From: Erythrobacter sp.
GTDB lineage: Bacteria; Pseudomonadota; Alphaproteobacteria; Sphingomonadales; Sphingomonadaceae
Length of the DNA stretch: 64,000 nucleotides
Assembly (NCBI RefSeq): GCF_011765465.1
Contig: NZ_CP050265.1
Location: 62,001 to 126,000, forward strand
Direction: 5' to 3'
The translations under genes and the position numbers were made by a program. Positions 36,254-44,682 of this stretch are shown piece by piece; the stretch's first letter is position 1; each line of letters begins with the position of its first letter. A model generated the notes under the pieces. It was not told the origin of the DNA. It ran no database searches and worked only from the letters and a program-made list of their open reading frames with translations.

Positions 36254-36880
36254 ATGCCTGAAGTCGTCGCCCTCGTGGATTACGGCGCGGGCAACCTCCA
36301 TTCGGTCCACAACGCGCTGAAGAAGGTCGGGGCGAATGTCACCGTCACCGACGATCCCAACGTCGTGCGCGCCGCGGATCGCATCGTGCTGCCCGGTGTC
36401 GGCTCCTTCCGCGCCTGCGCCAAGGGTCTGAAGGCCGTCCCGCACATGGTCGAGGCCATGACCGAGCGCGTCCATGTCGGCGGTGCGCCCTTCCTCGGCA
36501 TCTGTGTCGGGATGCAGCTCCTTGCGACGCGCGGGCTCGAGCACGGCACGACAAAAGGCCTCGGCTGGATCCCGGGCGAGGTGCGCCTCATCGAGCCCGC
36601 CGATCCGGCGATCAAGGTTCCGCACATGGGCTGGAACGATGTCGGCCTGCTGCCGCACGCGCGCGATCACCAGGTGATCGAGGAAGGCGAAGCCTATTTC
36701 CTCCACTCCTACCATTTCATCGCCGACGATCCGCACGATGTCGCCGCGCTCACCGACCACGGCGAGGGCCTTGTCGCGGCGGTCGCCCGCGACAACATGG
36801 TGGGCGTCCAGTTTCATCCGGAGAAGAGCCAGGCTTTTGGCCTTGCGACGCTCGAAAGGTTCCTTGCATGGTATCCGTGA
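36254..36880 (+). CDS. hisH: Imidazole glycerol phosphate synthase, glutaminase subunit
   Basis: 208 residues from MPEVVALVDYGAGN. Class I glutamine amidotransferase with nucleophile Cys in LGICVGMQLLA and His/Glu in VQFHPEKSQAFG. Supplies ammonia to HisF. No Shine-Dalgarno is visible because the R4 repeat ends only a few bases upstream; an in-frame ATG formed by the repeat loop (36233) could add seven residues, but the family start favours 36254. Confidence 0.96.
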   Translation: MPEVVALVDYGAGNLHSVHNALKKVGANVTVTDDPNVVRAADRIVLPGVGSFRACAKGLKAVPHMVEAMTERVHVGGAPFLGICVGMQLLATRGLEHGTTKGLGWIPGEVRLIEPADPAIKVPHMGWNDVGLLPHARDHQVIEEGEAYFLHSYHFIADDPHDVAALTDHGEGLVAAVARDNMVGVQFHPEKSQAFGLATLERFLAWYP

Positions 36881-36884
36881 CCTG

Positions 36885-37050
36885 CTTGCGGCTCGCTAAC
36901 GCTCGCGTTTCTCGTCTGCGGCTCGCTGACGCTCGCGGGCCGCGCCAGCCCACGCCCCCGCCCTTCCACCCGGAATGGTATCCTCAAGGGCGGAAGGGCG
37001 GGGGCGTGGGCTGGCCCGGCAAAAAGGGACGCGCGGATGCGCGTTCCGCA
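36885..37050 (+). repeat. Composite palindromic element, copy D (hisH-hisA)
   Basis: Order: two head modules of TTGCGGCTCGCT type (36885-36907, 36915-36939), a 24-bp perfect inverted repeat (36944-36967/36992-37015) around a 24-nt loop, then a GGAT-loop stem (37026-37034/37039-37047; nine pairs, one G-U) ending CCGCAC. It fills almost the whole gap between hisH and hisA. The same order recurs at 48560-48724. Confidence 0.85.
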
Positions 37051-37067
37051 CGCAGCAAGGAAGCGCC

Positions 37068-37799
37068 ATGATCGTTTTTCCCGCCATCGACCTCAAGGGC
37101 GGCGAGGTTGTGCGCCTTGCCGAGGGCGACATGGCCCGCGCCACGACCTATGGCGACGACCCGGCGGCCCAGGCGATGCTCTTTGCCGAGGCGGGCGCCG
37201 AGCATCTCCACGTGGTCGATCTCGACGGCAGCTTCGCCGGACGCCCGGAGAACCGCGCCGCGGTCGAGGCGATCATCGAGCGCTTTCCGGGTTACGTGCA
37301 ACTGGGCGGCGGCATCCGCGACGCGAAGACGGTCGAGGGCTGGTTCAATCTCGGCGTCGCGCGCGTGGTGATGGGCTCGGCGGCCTTGAAGGACCCCGAT
37401 TTCGTGCGCGAAATGGCGCGCGAGTGGGAAGGCGGCATCGTCGTCGCCGTGGACGCGCGGGACGGCATGGTCGCGACCGAGGGCTGGGCGGAAGTCTCGA
37501 ACGTCCCCGTGGTCGACCTCGCCCGCCGGTTCGAGGACGCGGGCGTCGCCTCGCTGCTTTTCACCGACATCGGGCGCGACGGGCTCCTGAAGGGCGTCAA
37601 CATCGACGCGACGGTGGACCTCGCCCGCAGCGTCGACATCCCGGTGATCGCGAGCGGCGGGGTGCGCGGCCTCGACGACATCCACATCCTCTCGATCCAC
37701 GCGCATGAGGGGATCGAAGGCGTGATAACGGGCCGCGCGCTCTACGAGGGCAAGCTGGACCTCGCGGCGGCTATCGCGATGGGGGCGAGGCAGACATGA
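37068..37799 (+). CDS. hisA: ProFAR isomerase HisA
   Basis: 243 residues, (beta/alpha)8 barrel of the HisA/HisF group. FPAIDLKGGEVVRLAEGD with the N-terminal catalytic Asp, LQLGGGIR-like YVQLGGGIRDAKTVEGW, and TDIGRDGLLKGVN with the second Asp are present. Fourth step of histidine biosynthesis. AAGGAAG precedes ATG 37068. The stop overlaps the start of an extra gene (ATGA 37796-37799). Confidence 0.97.
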   Translation: MIVFPAIDLKGGEVVRLAEGDMARATTYGDDPAAQAMLFAEAGAEHLHVVDLDGSFAGRPENRAAVEAIIERFPGYVQLGGGIRDAKTVEGWFNLGVARVVMGSAALKDPDFVREMAREWEGGIVVAVDARDGMVATEGWAEVSNVPVVDLARRFEDAGVASLLFTDIGRDGLLKGVNIDATVDLARSVDIPVIASGGVRGLDDIHILSIHAHEGIEGVITGRALYEGKLDLAAAIAMGARQT

Positions 37800-38089
37800 C
37801 CGACGAAATTAGGCCGAGCTTTGGAAGCAGCCCGATAGCTATATTGTTAATGCTTGCTGCGATCGTTGCTTACGGCTGGCAGGTGCACGGCTTTTGGATT
37901 GGAGCGGGGCTAGGTGTGCTCTTCCTTCTCATATTGCCCCTCTCAAACATGGTTGCGATTTCAGCGTTCCAAAGTTTGAAGCTCACGACCACGTTTCGTT
38001 GGTTGATTTTTGCGACGATCATGATCGGAATCGCCGTATTTGGCGGCGAAACTTGTGATGCGTCGGGAAATTGTGAACCTCTCATATGA
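37796..38089 (+). CDS. AT-rich orphan membrane protein inside the his operon
   Basis: 97 residues with two or three hydrophobic helices ([53 protein letters not shown]) and a Cys-x5-Cys tail. No family recognised. Both ends overlap neighbours as ATGA, so it is inserted seamlessly between hisA and hisF. Its DNA is plainly AT-richer than the flanking his genes (ATATTGTTAATG, GAAATTAGG), a sign of foreign origin. No histidine-related role is evident. Confidence 0.75.
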   Translation: MTDEIRPSFGSSPIAILLMLAAIVAYGWQVHGFWIGAGLGVLFLLILPLSNMVAISAFQSLKLTTTFRWLIFATIMIGIAVFGGETCDASGNCEPLI

Positions 38090-38886
38090 CCGTCCGCATC
38101 CGCGTCATCCCCTGTCTCGACGTGGCCGAGGGCCGCGTGGTCAAGGGCGTCAATTTCGTCGACCTCAAGGACGCGGGCGATCCGGTCGAACAGGCGCGCG
38201 CCTATGACGCGGCCGGAGCGGACGAACTGTGCTTCCTCGACATATCGGCGAGCCACGAGGGGCGGGGCACGCTGCTCGACATCGTCAAGCGCACGGCGGA
38301 GGTGTGCTTCATGCCGCTGACCGTGGGCGGCGGGGTGAGGAGCGTCGAGGATGCGCGCGCGCTGCTGCTGGCGGGCGCGGACAAGGTCGCGGTGAACTCC
38401 GCCGCCGTCGCCCGGCCCGAACTCGTGCGCGAGATCGCGGCGAAGTTCGGCAGCCAGTGCGTCGTCGCCAGCGTCGATGCGCGGCGGGTCGCGCCCGAAG
38501 TCACCGTGCAGGGCGGGGAGCCCGAGCCGGGCCCGCGCTGGGAAATCTTCACCCACGGCGGCCGCAAGGCGACGGGGATCGACGCGGTCGAATACGCCAA
38601 GAAAGTCGCGGACCTCGGCGCGGGCGAATTGCTCGTCACCAGCATGGACGGCGACGGGACCAAGGCGGGCTACGACCTCGACCTCACCCGCACCATCGCC
38701 GATGCGGTAAGCGTTCCCGTCATCGCGAGCGGCGGGGTCGGCACTCTCGATCACCTCGTCGAAGGCGTGCGCGAGGGCCATGCGAGCGCGGTGCTCGCCG
38801 CCTCGATCTTCCATTTCGGCACGCATTCCATCGCCGAGGCGCACAAGGCTCTCCGCGATGCCGGCCTGCCGGCGCGCGGCGACTGA
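38086..38886 (+). CDS. hisF: Imidazole glycerol phosphate synthase, cyclase subunit
   Basis: 266 residues, slightly longer than the usual ~255. Barrel enzyme with catalytic Asp in [19 protein letters not shown] and in [18 protein letters not shown]; phosphate sites [10 protein letters not shown] and [11 protein letters not shown]. Partner of HisH. The extra C-terminal residues ([10 protein letters not shown]) come from a GC-rich segment that is repeated just behind the stop codon. Confidence 0.97.
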   Translation: MTVRIRVIPCLDVAEGRVVKGVNFVDLKDAGDPVEQARAYDAAGADELCFLDISASHEGRGTLLDIVKRTAEVCFMPLTVGGGVRSVEDARALLLAGADKVAVNSAAVARPELVREIAAKFGSQCVVASVDARRVAPEVTVQGGEPEPGPRWEIFTHGGRKATGIDAVEYAKKVADLGAGELLVTSMDGDGTKAGYDLDLTRTIADAVSVPVIASGGVGTLDHLVEGVREGHASAVLAASIFHFGTHSIAEAHKALRDAGLPARGD

Positions 38887-38917
38887 AAATGCGCGATGCG
38901 GGCTTGCCCGCGCGGGG
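38854..38917. repeat. Imperfect tandem duplication at the hisF 3' end
   Basis: The 26-base unit beginning CGCGATGCCGGCCTGCC (38854-38879) recurs as CGCGATGCGGGCTTGCCC (38892-38917), period 38. Each unit is itself palindromic. Both encode RDAGLPARG, the second in another frame as a short ATG-started ORF (38889-38924) after the hisF stop. Confidence 0.7.
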
Positions 38918-38940
38918 GCTTTGAGGGCAGGGAAGCGCGC

Positions 38941-39255
38941 ATGGACACGCTCGCCCGCCTCGAAGCCACCATCGCCTCGCGCCGCGCCGCCTCGCCGGAG
39001 GAAAGCTATGTGGCAAAGCTCAACGCCAAGGGCGTCCCCAAGATCGCGCAGAAACTGGGCGAGGAAGCGACCGAGGCTGTGATCGCGGCGGTTTCGGGGA
39101 GCAACGCGGAACTGGTCGGCGAAAGCGCGGACCTTCTCTTCCACCTCCTCGTGCTGCTGAACGCGCGCGGCGTGTCGCTCGACCATGTCCTTGCCGAACT
39201 CGAACGGCGCGAAGGGCTGTCGGGCATCGAGGAAAAGGCCAGCAGGAGCGAATAA
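38941..39255 (+). CDS. hisE: Phosphoribosyl-ATP pyrophosphatase
   Basis: 104 residues. MazG-like helical fold with [30 protein letters not shown] and [13 protein letters not shown]. Second step of histidine biosynthesis, removing pyrophosphate from PR-ATP. Separate from hisI, which is not in this window. The stop overlaps the next start as TAATG. Confidence 0.96.
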   Translation: MDTLARLEATIASRRAASPEESYVAKLNAKGVPKIAQKLGEEATEAVIAAVSGSNAELVGESADLLFHLLVLLNARGVSLDHVLAELERREGLSGIEEKASRSE

Positions 39256-39638
39256 TGCCGATCGACGCGACCCTTCCCTATGACGACGACAACATCTTTG
39301 CGAAGATCCTGCGCGGGGAAATCCCGTCGACCAAGGTCTACGAGGACGAATGGGCCTACGCCTTCGAGGACATCAACCCGCAGGCGACAAACCACACGCT
39401 GGTGATCCCCAAGGGCCGCTATGTCAGCTGGGACGATTTTTCCGCGAAGGCTTCGGCCGAGGAAATCGCGGGCTTCATCCGCGCGGTCGGCCATGTCGCG
39501 CGGGAGAAGGGGCTGGTCGAGCCGGGCTACCGCCTGCTCGCCAATGTCGGGGCGCACGCCGGGCAGGAAGTGCCGCACCTTCACGTCCACATATTCGGCG
39601 GCGAACCCCTCGGCCCGATGATCTGGAAGCGCGGCTGA
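39255..39638 (+). CDS. HIT-family hydrolase (HinT-like)
   Basis: 127 residues. NIFAKILRGEIPSTKVYEDE is the histidine-triad family opening and VPHLHVHIFGG carries the HxHxH catalytic triad. Purine-nucleotide phosphoramidate hydrolase. Coupled to hisE by TAATG, an arrangement often seen after his genes in Alphaproteobacteria. Confidence 0.95.
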   Translation: MPIDATLPYDDDNIFAKILRGEIPSTKVYEDEWAYAFEDINPQATNHTLVIPKGRYVSWDDFSAKASAEEIAGFIRAVGHVAREKGLVEPGYRLLANVGAHAGQEVPHLHVHIFGGEPLGPMIWKRG

Positions 39639-39857
39639 GCCCTTGTTGGAAAACGCCTTGCGCCGCACGCGCGTCCAACAGGCGTAGGATTCGGCCTGCG
39701 GCGATCCAACGCGGATTTTCGCTTTGGGCAAAGGGGTATGTACGACGCGAACCAGGCTCGCAGGCCGGGTGTCGGGCCTTGCCGTTCCGCTTGCATTCAC
39801 ATCGATTGGGCATTCATCGCTGGCATGGCCTTCGACCACAAGCTAAGTGCCGCCGCG

Positions 39858-40310
39858 ATGACCCAACCGACACCTCCCGGCGGCGTTCTCGATGGCCCGC
39901 GGCATCTCTATGCCGTGCGGGTCTATTACGAGGACACCGACCTGTCGGGCATCACCTATCACGCCAATTACCTGCGCTGGTTCGAGCGGGCGCGGTCCGA
40001 CCTGCTGCGCCTGCTGGAGATAGACCAGCGCGCCGCGATCGAGAGCGGCGAGGGGGCCTATGCGGTCTCCGAGGTGAATTTGCGTTACCTGCGCCCCGCA
40101 AAGCTCGACGACGACGTGGTGATCGAGACGCGCTGCACCGAACTCGGCGCGGCGAGCTGCCGGATGCACCAGGTGGCAAGGCGCGGCGAGGAGGATTTGT
40201 GCGAAGCCACCCTGCGCGTCGGCTTTATCAGCCTCGAAGGCCGCCCGCGCCGCCAGCCGGCGGCATGGCGCGCCGCCTTCAAGGCGTTCATGGACCAAGG
40301 AGAGATCTGA
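39858..40310 (+). CDS. ybgC: Tol-Pal associated acyl-CoA thioesterase YbgC
   Basis: 150 residues, hot-dog fold. YAVRVYYEDTDLSGITYHAN contains the catalytic Asp of the 4-hydroxybenzoyl-CoA thioesterase class, followed by NYLRWFERARSDLLR. First gene of the Tol-Pal operon. Start at 39858; an in-frame extension to 39738 exists but is not typical. The 219-bp gap before it (39639-39857) shows no other feature. Confidence 0.93.
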   Translation: MTQPTPPGGVLDGPRHLYAVRVYYEDTDLSGITYHANYLRWFERARSDLLRLLEIDQRAAIESGEGAYAVSEVNLRYLRPAKLDDDVVIETRCTELGAASCRMHQVARRGEEDLCEATLRVGFISLEGRPRRQPAAWRAAFKAFMDQGEI

Positions 40311-40314
40311 CCTC

Positions 40315-41022
40315 ATGCCCACCACCCTGCTTGCCGCGGCCGCAACCGCAGTCGGGCCGACCCGGCTCGACCCGCTCGAGCTGTTCCTCGCCGCCGACAT
40401 CGTCGTGCAGGCGGTGATCGTCGGGCTGGTGCTGGCGAGCATCTGGACCTGGACGATCATCGTCGCTTTCACCATGCGGCGGAGCAAGCTCGAAAAGAAG
40501 TCGCGCGCCTACGAGGTCGATTTCTGGGAAACCCGCGACCGCGAGGCGACCCTGACGAAACAGCAGCGGCGCGAGATTCCCTCGGCCCGGGTCGCGGCGG
40601 CGGGGCTGGAAGAGTGGAAGAAATCGACCGGCGCGGGCAAGCTCGATGCCGATGCCGCGCGCCAGCGGATCGCGGCGGCGATGGAAAGCCAGGTCGCTTT
40701 CGAGGCGGACGGGCTCGCGTCGCGCCTCGGCTTTCTCGCCACCACCGGATCGGTCGCGCCCTTCGTCGGCCTGTTCGGCACGATCTGGGGGATCATGAAC
40801 AGCTTCTTCCAGATCGGCGCGCAGCAGAGCGCGAGCCTTGCCATCGTCGCCCCCGGCATCGCCGAAGCGCTGTTCGCGACCGCGATCGGCCTGTTCGCCG
40901 CGATCCCTGCGGTCATCGCCTATAACCGCTTTTCGAACAGCGTGAACCAGTACGAGGCGCGGCTGCAACGCTTCGCCGACCGGGTCCATGCCGGGCTCAG
41001 CCGCGAACTGGACAAGGTCTGA
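40315..41022 (+). CDS. tolQ: Tol-Pal system protein TolQ
   Basis: 235 residues with three transmembrane segments (IVVQAVIVGLVLASIWTWTI; GSVAPFVGLFGTIWGIMNSF; APGIAEALFATAIGLFAAIP). MotA/ExbB family proton-channel subunit that with TolR energises TolA. Ends TGATG, overlapping tolR. Confidence 0.96.
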   Translation: MPTTLLAAAATAVGPTRLDPLELFLAADIVVQAVIVGLVLASIWTWTIIVAFTMRRSKLEKKSRAYEVDFWETRDREATLTKQQRREIPSARVAAAGLEEWKKSTGAGKLDADAARQRIAAAMESQVAFEADGLASRLGFLATTGSVAPFVGLFGTIWGIMNSFFQIGAQQSASLAIVAPGIAEALFATAIGLFAAIPAVIAYNRFSNSVNQYEARLQRFADRVHAGLSRELDKV

Positions 41023-41471
41023 TGGGCGTCTCGCTTTCCCCCTCGGGCCGCAAGCGGGGCCGCCGTTCGCGCCGCGCCGCCATGGCCGAGATCAACGTCA
41101 CCCCGCTCGTCGACGTCATGCTGGTGTTGCTCATCATCTTCATGGTGACGGTGACGCTGCCCGCGGTCGGCGTGCCCATCGAACTGCCCGAAAGCCGCGC
41201 CAACCCGGTCGAGGAAGTGCCCGAAAGCGTCACCGTCAGCATCGACGGTGAGGGCCGCATCTACATCGCCGATGAAGCCGTGCCCTTGGGCGGCTTTCCC
41301 GAGGCGCTCGCGGCGATAGGTCGGAAGAGTGACGGAGAGCTTCCGACGCTGGTTCTGCGCGGCGATCGGGGGCTCGACTATGGCCGTGTGATGGCCGTGA
41401 TGGGGGAGATGAACCGCGCCGGCTTCACGAAAATCGAACTGGTCACCGACGGTTCAGTTACGCCGCCATAG
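41022..41471 (+). CDS. tolR: Tol-Pal system protein TolR
   Basis: 149 residues. One transmembrane helix with the key proton-path Asp in INVTPLVDVMLVLLIIFMV, followed by a periplasmic ExbD/TolR domain. Start overlaps the tolQ stop by one base. Thirteen bases before tolA. Confidence 0.95.
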   Translation: MGVSLSPSGRKRGRRSRRAAMAEINVTPLVDVMLVLLIIFMVTVTLPAVGVPIELPESRANPVEEVPESVTVSIDGEGRIYIADEAVPLGGFPEALAAIGRKSDGELPTLVLRGDRGLDYGRVMAVMGEMNRAGFTKIELVTDGSVTPP

Positions 41472-41484
41472 CGAGACGAGCAGC

Positions 41485-42285
41485 ATGGGAGAGACCGCCA
41501 CATTGCGCAGCGAGGATCGCACCGGGCTTCTGGTCGCGGTGATCCTGCACGCCTTGCTGGTGGCGGTGCTGGCGCTGCAATGGAGCGCGCCCCCGCCGCC
41601 CGTCAGCCAGCGCATGACGGTAAGCCTTGCAAGCGAGGTCGCCCTGGAAGCGAGCGCGCCCGATCCCGTACCCGAAAGCCGCGCCGCGATTGCCCCGACG
41701 CTGGCGGACAGTCCTGAGCCCGCTCCTGCCGAGACGCGCGCCGAAACCCCGCCGCCACCGCCGACGCCCACCACCCGGCAGGCTGCCCGCGAGCCCGCGC
41801 CAAGCCGCGAGCGCAGCCGCCCCGACCGCCAGCCCGCGCGCGAGACGCCGCGCCAGCCCGCGCGCGAGGAGCCTGCGGGCGGCAGCCGCATCGGCGAGAA
41901 CTTCCTCGAAGGCTCGGGCTCCTCGACCACCACCGACGAGACCCGCATCCCCGCCTCCCAGATCGGCGCCAGCGCCAAGGCGTCGATCATCCAGGCGATC
42001 GTGCGCCAGATCCGCCCGCACTGGACTGCGCCGAGCGGGGCGGATGCGGAGCTTCTCGTCACCGAACTCGCCTTCGACCTCAATGAGGACGGCAGCCTCA
42101 AGGGCCGTCCGCGCGTGCTGCGGCAGAGCGGCGTCACCGACGCCAACCGCGCGCAGCAGGCGCTCCACGCCGAACGCGCCATCCGCGCCGTGCAACTCGC
42201 CGCGCCCTTCGATCTCCCGGACGAATATTACAACGCATGGAAGTCGATCCGCGGCGCCCGCTTCGATAGGAACCTTTCACGATGA
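41485..42285 (+). CDS. tolA: TolA-like periplasmic bridge protein
   Basis: 266 residues. N-terminal transmembrane helix (GLLVAVILHALLVAVLALQW), a long Pro/Ala/Arg-rich stretch (~75-140) and a C-terminal TonB/TolA-like domain (ASIIQAIVRQIRPHWTAPSG, ELAFDLNEDGSLKGRPRVL). Links inner and outer membrane through TolB and Pal. The central domain is Pro/Arg-rich instead of the Ala/Lys helix of E. coli. Overlaps tolB as ATGA. Confidence 0.88.
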   Translation: MGETATLRSEDRTGLLVAVILHALLVAVLALQWSAPPPPVSQRMTVSLASEVALEASAPDPVPESRAAIAPTLADSPEPAPAETRAETPPPPPTPTTRQAAREPAPSRERSRPDRQPARETPRQPAREEPAGGSRIGENFLEGSGSSTTTDETRIPASQIGASAKASIIQAIVRQIRPHWTAPSGADAELLVTELAFDLNEDGSLKGRPRVLRQSGVTDANRAQQALHAERAIRAVQLAAPFDLPDEYYNAWKSIRGARFDRNLSR

Positions 42286-43700
42286 ACCGCACCCTTACCC
42301 TTCTCGCCGCTCTCGCGCTTGGCGCCTCGCCTGCCTCCCTGTCGGCCCAGACCACCGACCTCGGCGAGCCGGTGGCCGAAGGCGGCGCGGTCGAGACGAC
42401 CGGCACGCAGGCTTCGGGCGAAGATGCCGAGGGCGGGCTGACCTTCACCGTCACCGACGAGAGCGACTGGTCCGACATCGGGGTCGCCATCCCCGCCTTC
42501 GCGACCGACCGCAACCGGGCGACGCCCGCCAGCAGCGACGGGACCGAGGCGCTGGGCCGCGAGATCGCGCGGGTCATTACCGCCAATCTGAGGAACAACG
42601 GACTGTTCAAGCCGGTCGGCCCCGACAGTCTGCCGCAGCCCACATTCCCGCAGATAACCTCGCCCGCCTGGGGCAGCTGGTCGGGCCGGGGCGCCGAGAT
42701 GCTCGTACATGGCTATGTCCGCGCACGCGACGATGAAAAGCTGGTGGTCGGCTGCTATCTTTATGACGTCGCATTGCAGGACGAACTGATCCGCGAGGGC
42801 TGGGTGGTGCGCCCAGCCGACTGGCGGCGTGCGGCGCACAAGTGCTCCGACCTCATCTACGCCCGCCTGACCGGCGAAGACCCGTTCTTCGACAGCCGCA
42901 TCGCCTATATCGCGGAGACCGGGCCGAAGGATAACCGGGTCAAGCGGCTCGCGGTAATGGACAGCGACGGGGCGAACCACCGCTTCATCACACTGGGCAG
43001 CGCGACGGCGCTCACCCCGCGCTATTCGCCCGATTATTCGAAGATCCTCTACCTGTCCTATGTCGACGGGAACCCGCGGATCTACGTCTACGACATCGGC
43101 TCGGGCCGGCAGCAGCTGGTGACCGAGAACGCCAACCCGACGCTCGCCCCCCGCTGGTCGCCCGACGGGCGGCACATCCTCTATTCGATGGCGGTCGCGG
43201 GCAACACCGACATCTACCGCGTGCCGGTGTCGGGCGGCCAGGCCGAGCGGCTGACGAGCGCGCCGGGCATCGACATCGCCGGATCCTATTCGCCCGACGG
43301 GTCGAAGATCGTCTTCGAAAGCGACCGTTCGGGCGCGCAGCAGTGCTACATCATGGATGCAGACGGTTCGAACCAGAAGCGCATCAGCTTCTTCGGCGGG
43401 CGCTGCGCCACGCCCGAATGGAGCCCGCGCGGCGACCAGATCGCCTTCACGCGGATCGCGGGCGATTTCAACATCGCCGTAATGACGCCGTCGGGCGGCA
43501 ATATGCGCGTGCTCACCCGAGGCTGGCAGGACGAGGCGCCGACCTGGGCGCCCAATGGCCGCATCATCCAGTTCTTCCGGACGGCGAGGAATTCGGGCCG
43601 TTCGTCCCTGTGGCAAGTCGATCTCACCGGTCGCAACGAGAGGAGGCTGCCGACGCCGGTCGACGCGTCGGACCCGGCATGGGGACCGATTCGTCCCTGA
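42282..43700 (+). CDS. tolB: Tol-Pal system beta-propeller TolB
   Basis: 472 residues with signal peptide (LLAALALGASPASLSAQ). N-terminal alpha/beta domain (VAIPAFATDRNRATP) and a six-bladed propeller with repeats such as LTPRYSPDYSKILYLSY, LAPRWSPDGRHILYSM and PEWSPRGDQIAFTR. Periplasmic partner of Pal and TolA. Confidence 0.97.
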   Translation: MNRTLTLLAALALGASPASLSAQTTDLGEPVAEGGAVETTGTQASGEDAEGGLTFTVTDESDWSDIGVAIPAFATDRNRATPASSDGTEALGREIARVITANLRNNGLFKPVGPDSLPQPTFPQITSPAWGSWSGRGAEMLVHGYVRARDDEKLVVGCYLYDVALQDELIREGWVVRPADWRRAAHKCSDLIYARLTGEDPFFDSRIAYIAETGPKDNRVKRLAVMDSDGANHRFITLGSATALTPRYSPDYSKILYLSYVDGNPRIYVYDIGSGRQQLVTENANPTLAPRWSPDGRHILYSMAVAGNTDIYRVPVSGGQAERLTSAPGIDIAGSYSPDGSKIVFESDRSGAQQCYIMDADGSNQKRISFFGGRCATPEWSPRGDQIAFTRIAGDFNIAVMTPSGGNMRVLTRGWQDEAPTWAPNGRIIQFFRTARNSGRSSLWQVDLTGRNERRLPTPVDASDPAWGPIRP

Positions 43701-43767
43701 CAGTGTTTTTCGTGTAGAACTCCCCGGGCCAGCCAACGATGCCCGGCCAAGCAAGGAGAGCAGAACA

Positions 43768-44298
43768 ATGACCATCTCCCTTTCGCGCTGCGCGACCGCC
43801 GCGCTCATCACCTCGACCCTCGCGCTCGGCGCGTGTTCCAAGAAGGCGCCCGAGGAACTGCCGCCCGCCCCGGCTGCGACGAGCGCGCCCGAGACGCCGC
43901 AGACGCGGCCCACCACGCCGACCGGACCGCAAGTCGGCACGCAGCAGCATTTCGCCGATGCGGTCGGTTCCTCGACGACGATCTATTTCGACACCGATCG
44001 CTACAATATCGACAGCCAGGACGCCGCCGCATTGCAGGCGCAGGCGCAGTATTTCGCGCGCTACCCGCAGGTGAACTTCACCATCGAGGGCCACGCCGAC
44101 GAACGCGGCACGCGCGAATACAACCTCGCGCTGGGCGAACGGCGCGCCAATGCGGCGAAGAATTATCTCGTGAGCCTCGGGGTCTCGCCCGACCGCATCC
44201 GCACGGTCAGCTACGGCAAGGAGCGCCCGGTCGCGCTCGCCTCCACGCCCGAGGCATGGGCGCAGAATCGCCGCGCGGCGAGCGTGGTCATCAACTGA
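43768..44298 (+). CDS. pal: Peptidoglycan-associated lipoprotein Pal
   Basis: 176 residues. Lipobox LGAC (Cys23), Pro/Thr-rich linker, then an OmpA domain with TIYFDTDRYNID, FTIEGHADERGTREYNLALG and RRAASVVIN. Binds peptidoglycan and TolB. AAGGAGAG precedes the ATG. Ends the operon before a strong hairpin. Confidence 0.97.
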   Translation: MTISLSRCATAALITSTLALGACSKKAPEELPPAPAATSAPETPQTRPTTPTGPQVGTQQHFADAVGSSTTIYFDTDRYNIDSQDAAALQAQAQYFARYPQVNFTIEGHADERGTREYNLALGERRANAAKNYLVSLGVSPDRIRTVSYGKERPVALASTPEAWAQNRRAASVVIN

Positions 44299-44309
44299 TC
44301 GTGAGCAAA

Positions 44310-44337
44310 GGCCCGTCCCGTTCGCGCGGGGCGGGCC
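44310..44337. terminator. Hairpin between pal and a convergent small gene
   Basis: An 11-bp stem GGCCCGTCCCG/CGGGGCGGGCC (one G-U) with loop TTCGCG lies 12 nt after pal and 8 nt beyond the convergent peptide gene; it can serve both directions. Confidence 0.7.
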
Positions 44338-44344
44338 GGCCGCT

Positions 44345-44494
44345 TCAGCCCGGAAGGCCGGACGCTTCGGCCGAAACCACCGCGAGCGCGTCGTAGGCGG
44401 GCGCGTCCGCCTGCCGGATCGACCCTGCGGCGAGGCACAGGCACGCCATGGCGAGCACCGAGGCGATGCTGGAAAAGGCGAGTTGCTGGCTCAT
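44345..44494 (-). CDS. Small secreted or membrane peptide (49 aa)
   Basis: Short ORF MSQQLAFSSIASVLAMACLC followed by LAAGSIRQADAPAYDALAVV. A signal-peptide-like hydrophobic N-terminus, then a small polar mature part. GCAGGAAGGAAC lies before the ATG. An EcfG-like promoter sits ~70 nt upstream. No family recognised. Confidence 0.5.
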   Translation of the reverse strand: MSQQLAFSSIASVLAMACLCLAAGSIRQADAPAYDALAVVSAEASGLPG

Positions 44495-44564
44495 CACGGG
44501 GTTCCTTCCTGCGGCCCTTTGCGGGTCCTGTCGGTGCTTTGGCAATGCGGGTCTTCCGCAATGC

Positions 44565-44589
44565 AACATTTCATATAGCAACTGGTTCC
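44565..44589 (-). promoter_or_regulatory. EcfG-like promoter before small peptide gene
   Basis: Minus strand GGAAC (44589-44585), 16 bases, TGTT (44568-44565); one base off the consensus. The spacer is AT-rich and no gene overlaps it. Confidence 0.45.
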
Positions 44590-44682
44590 CGGCTTTACCA
44601 TCCTTTCCATATCCGCCCAGCTTCCCTAGACTGACACCCCTATGGCTTCGACCAACGTCATGACTGGCCCGGGCCCGCGCGC

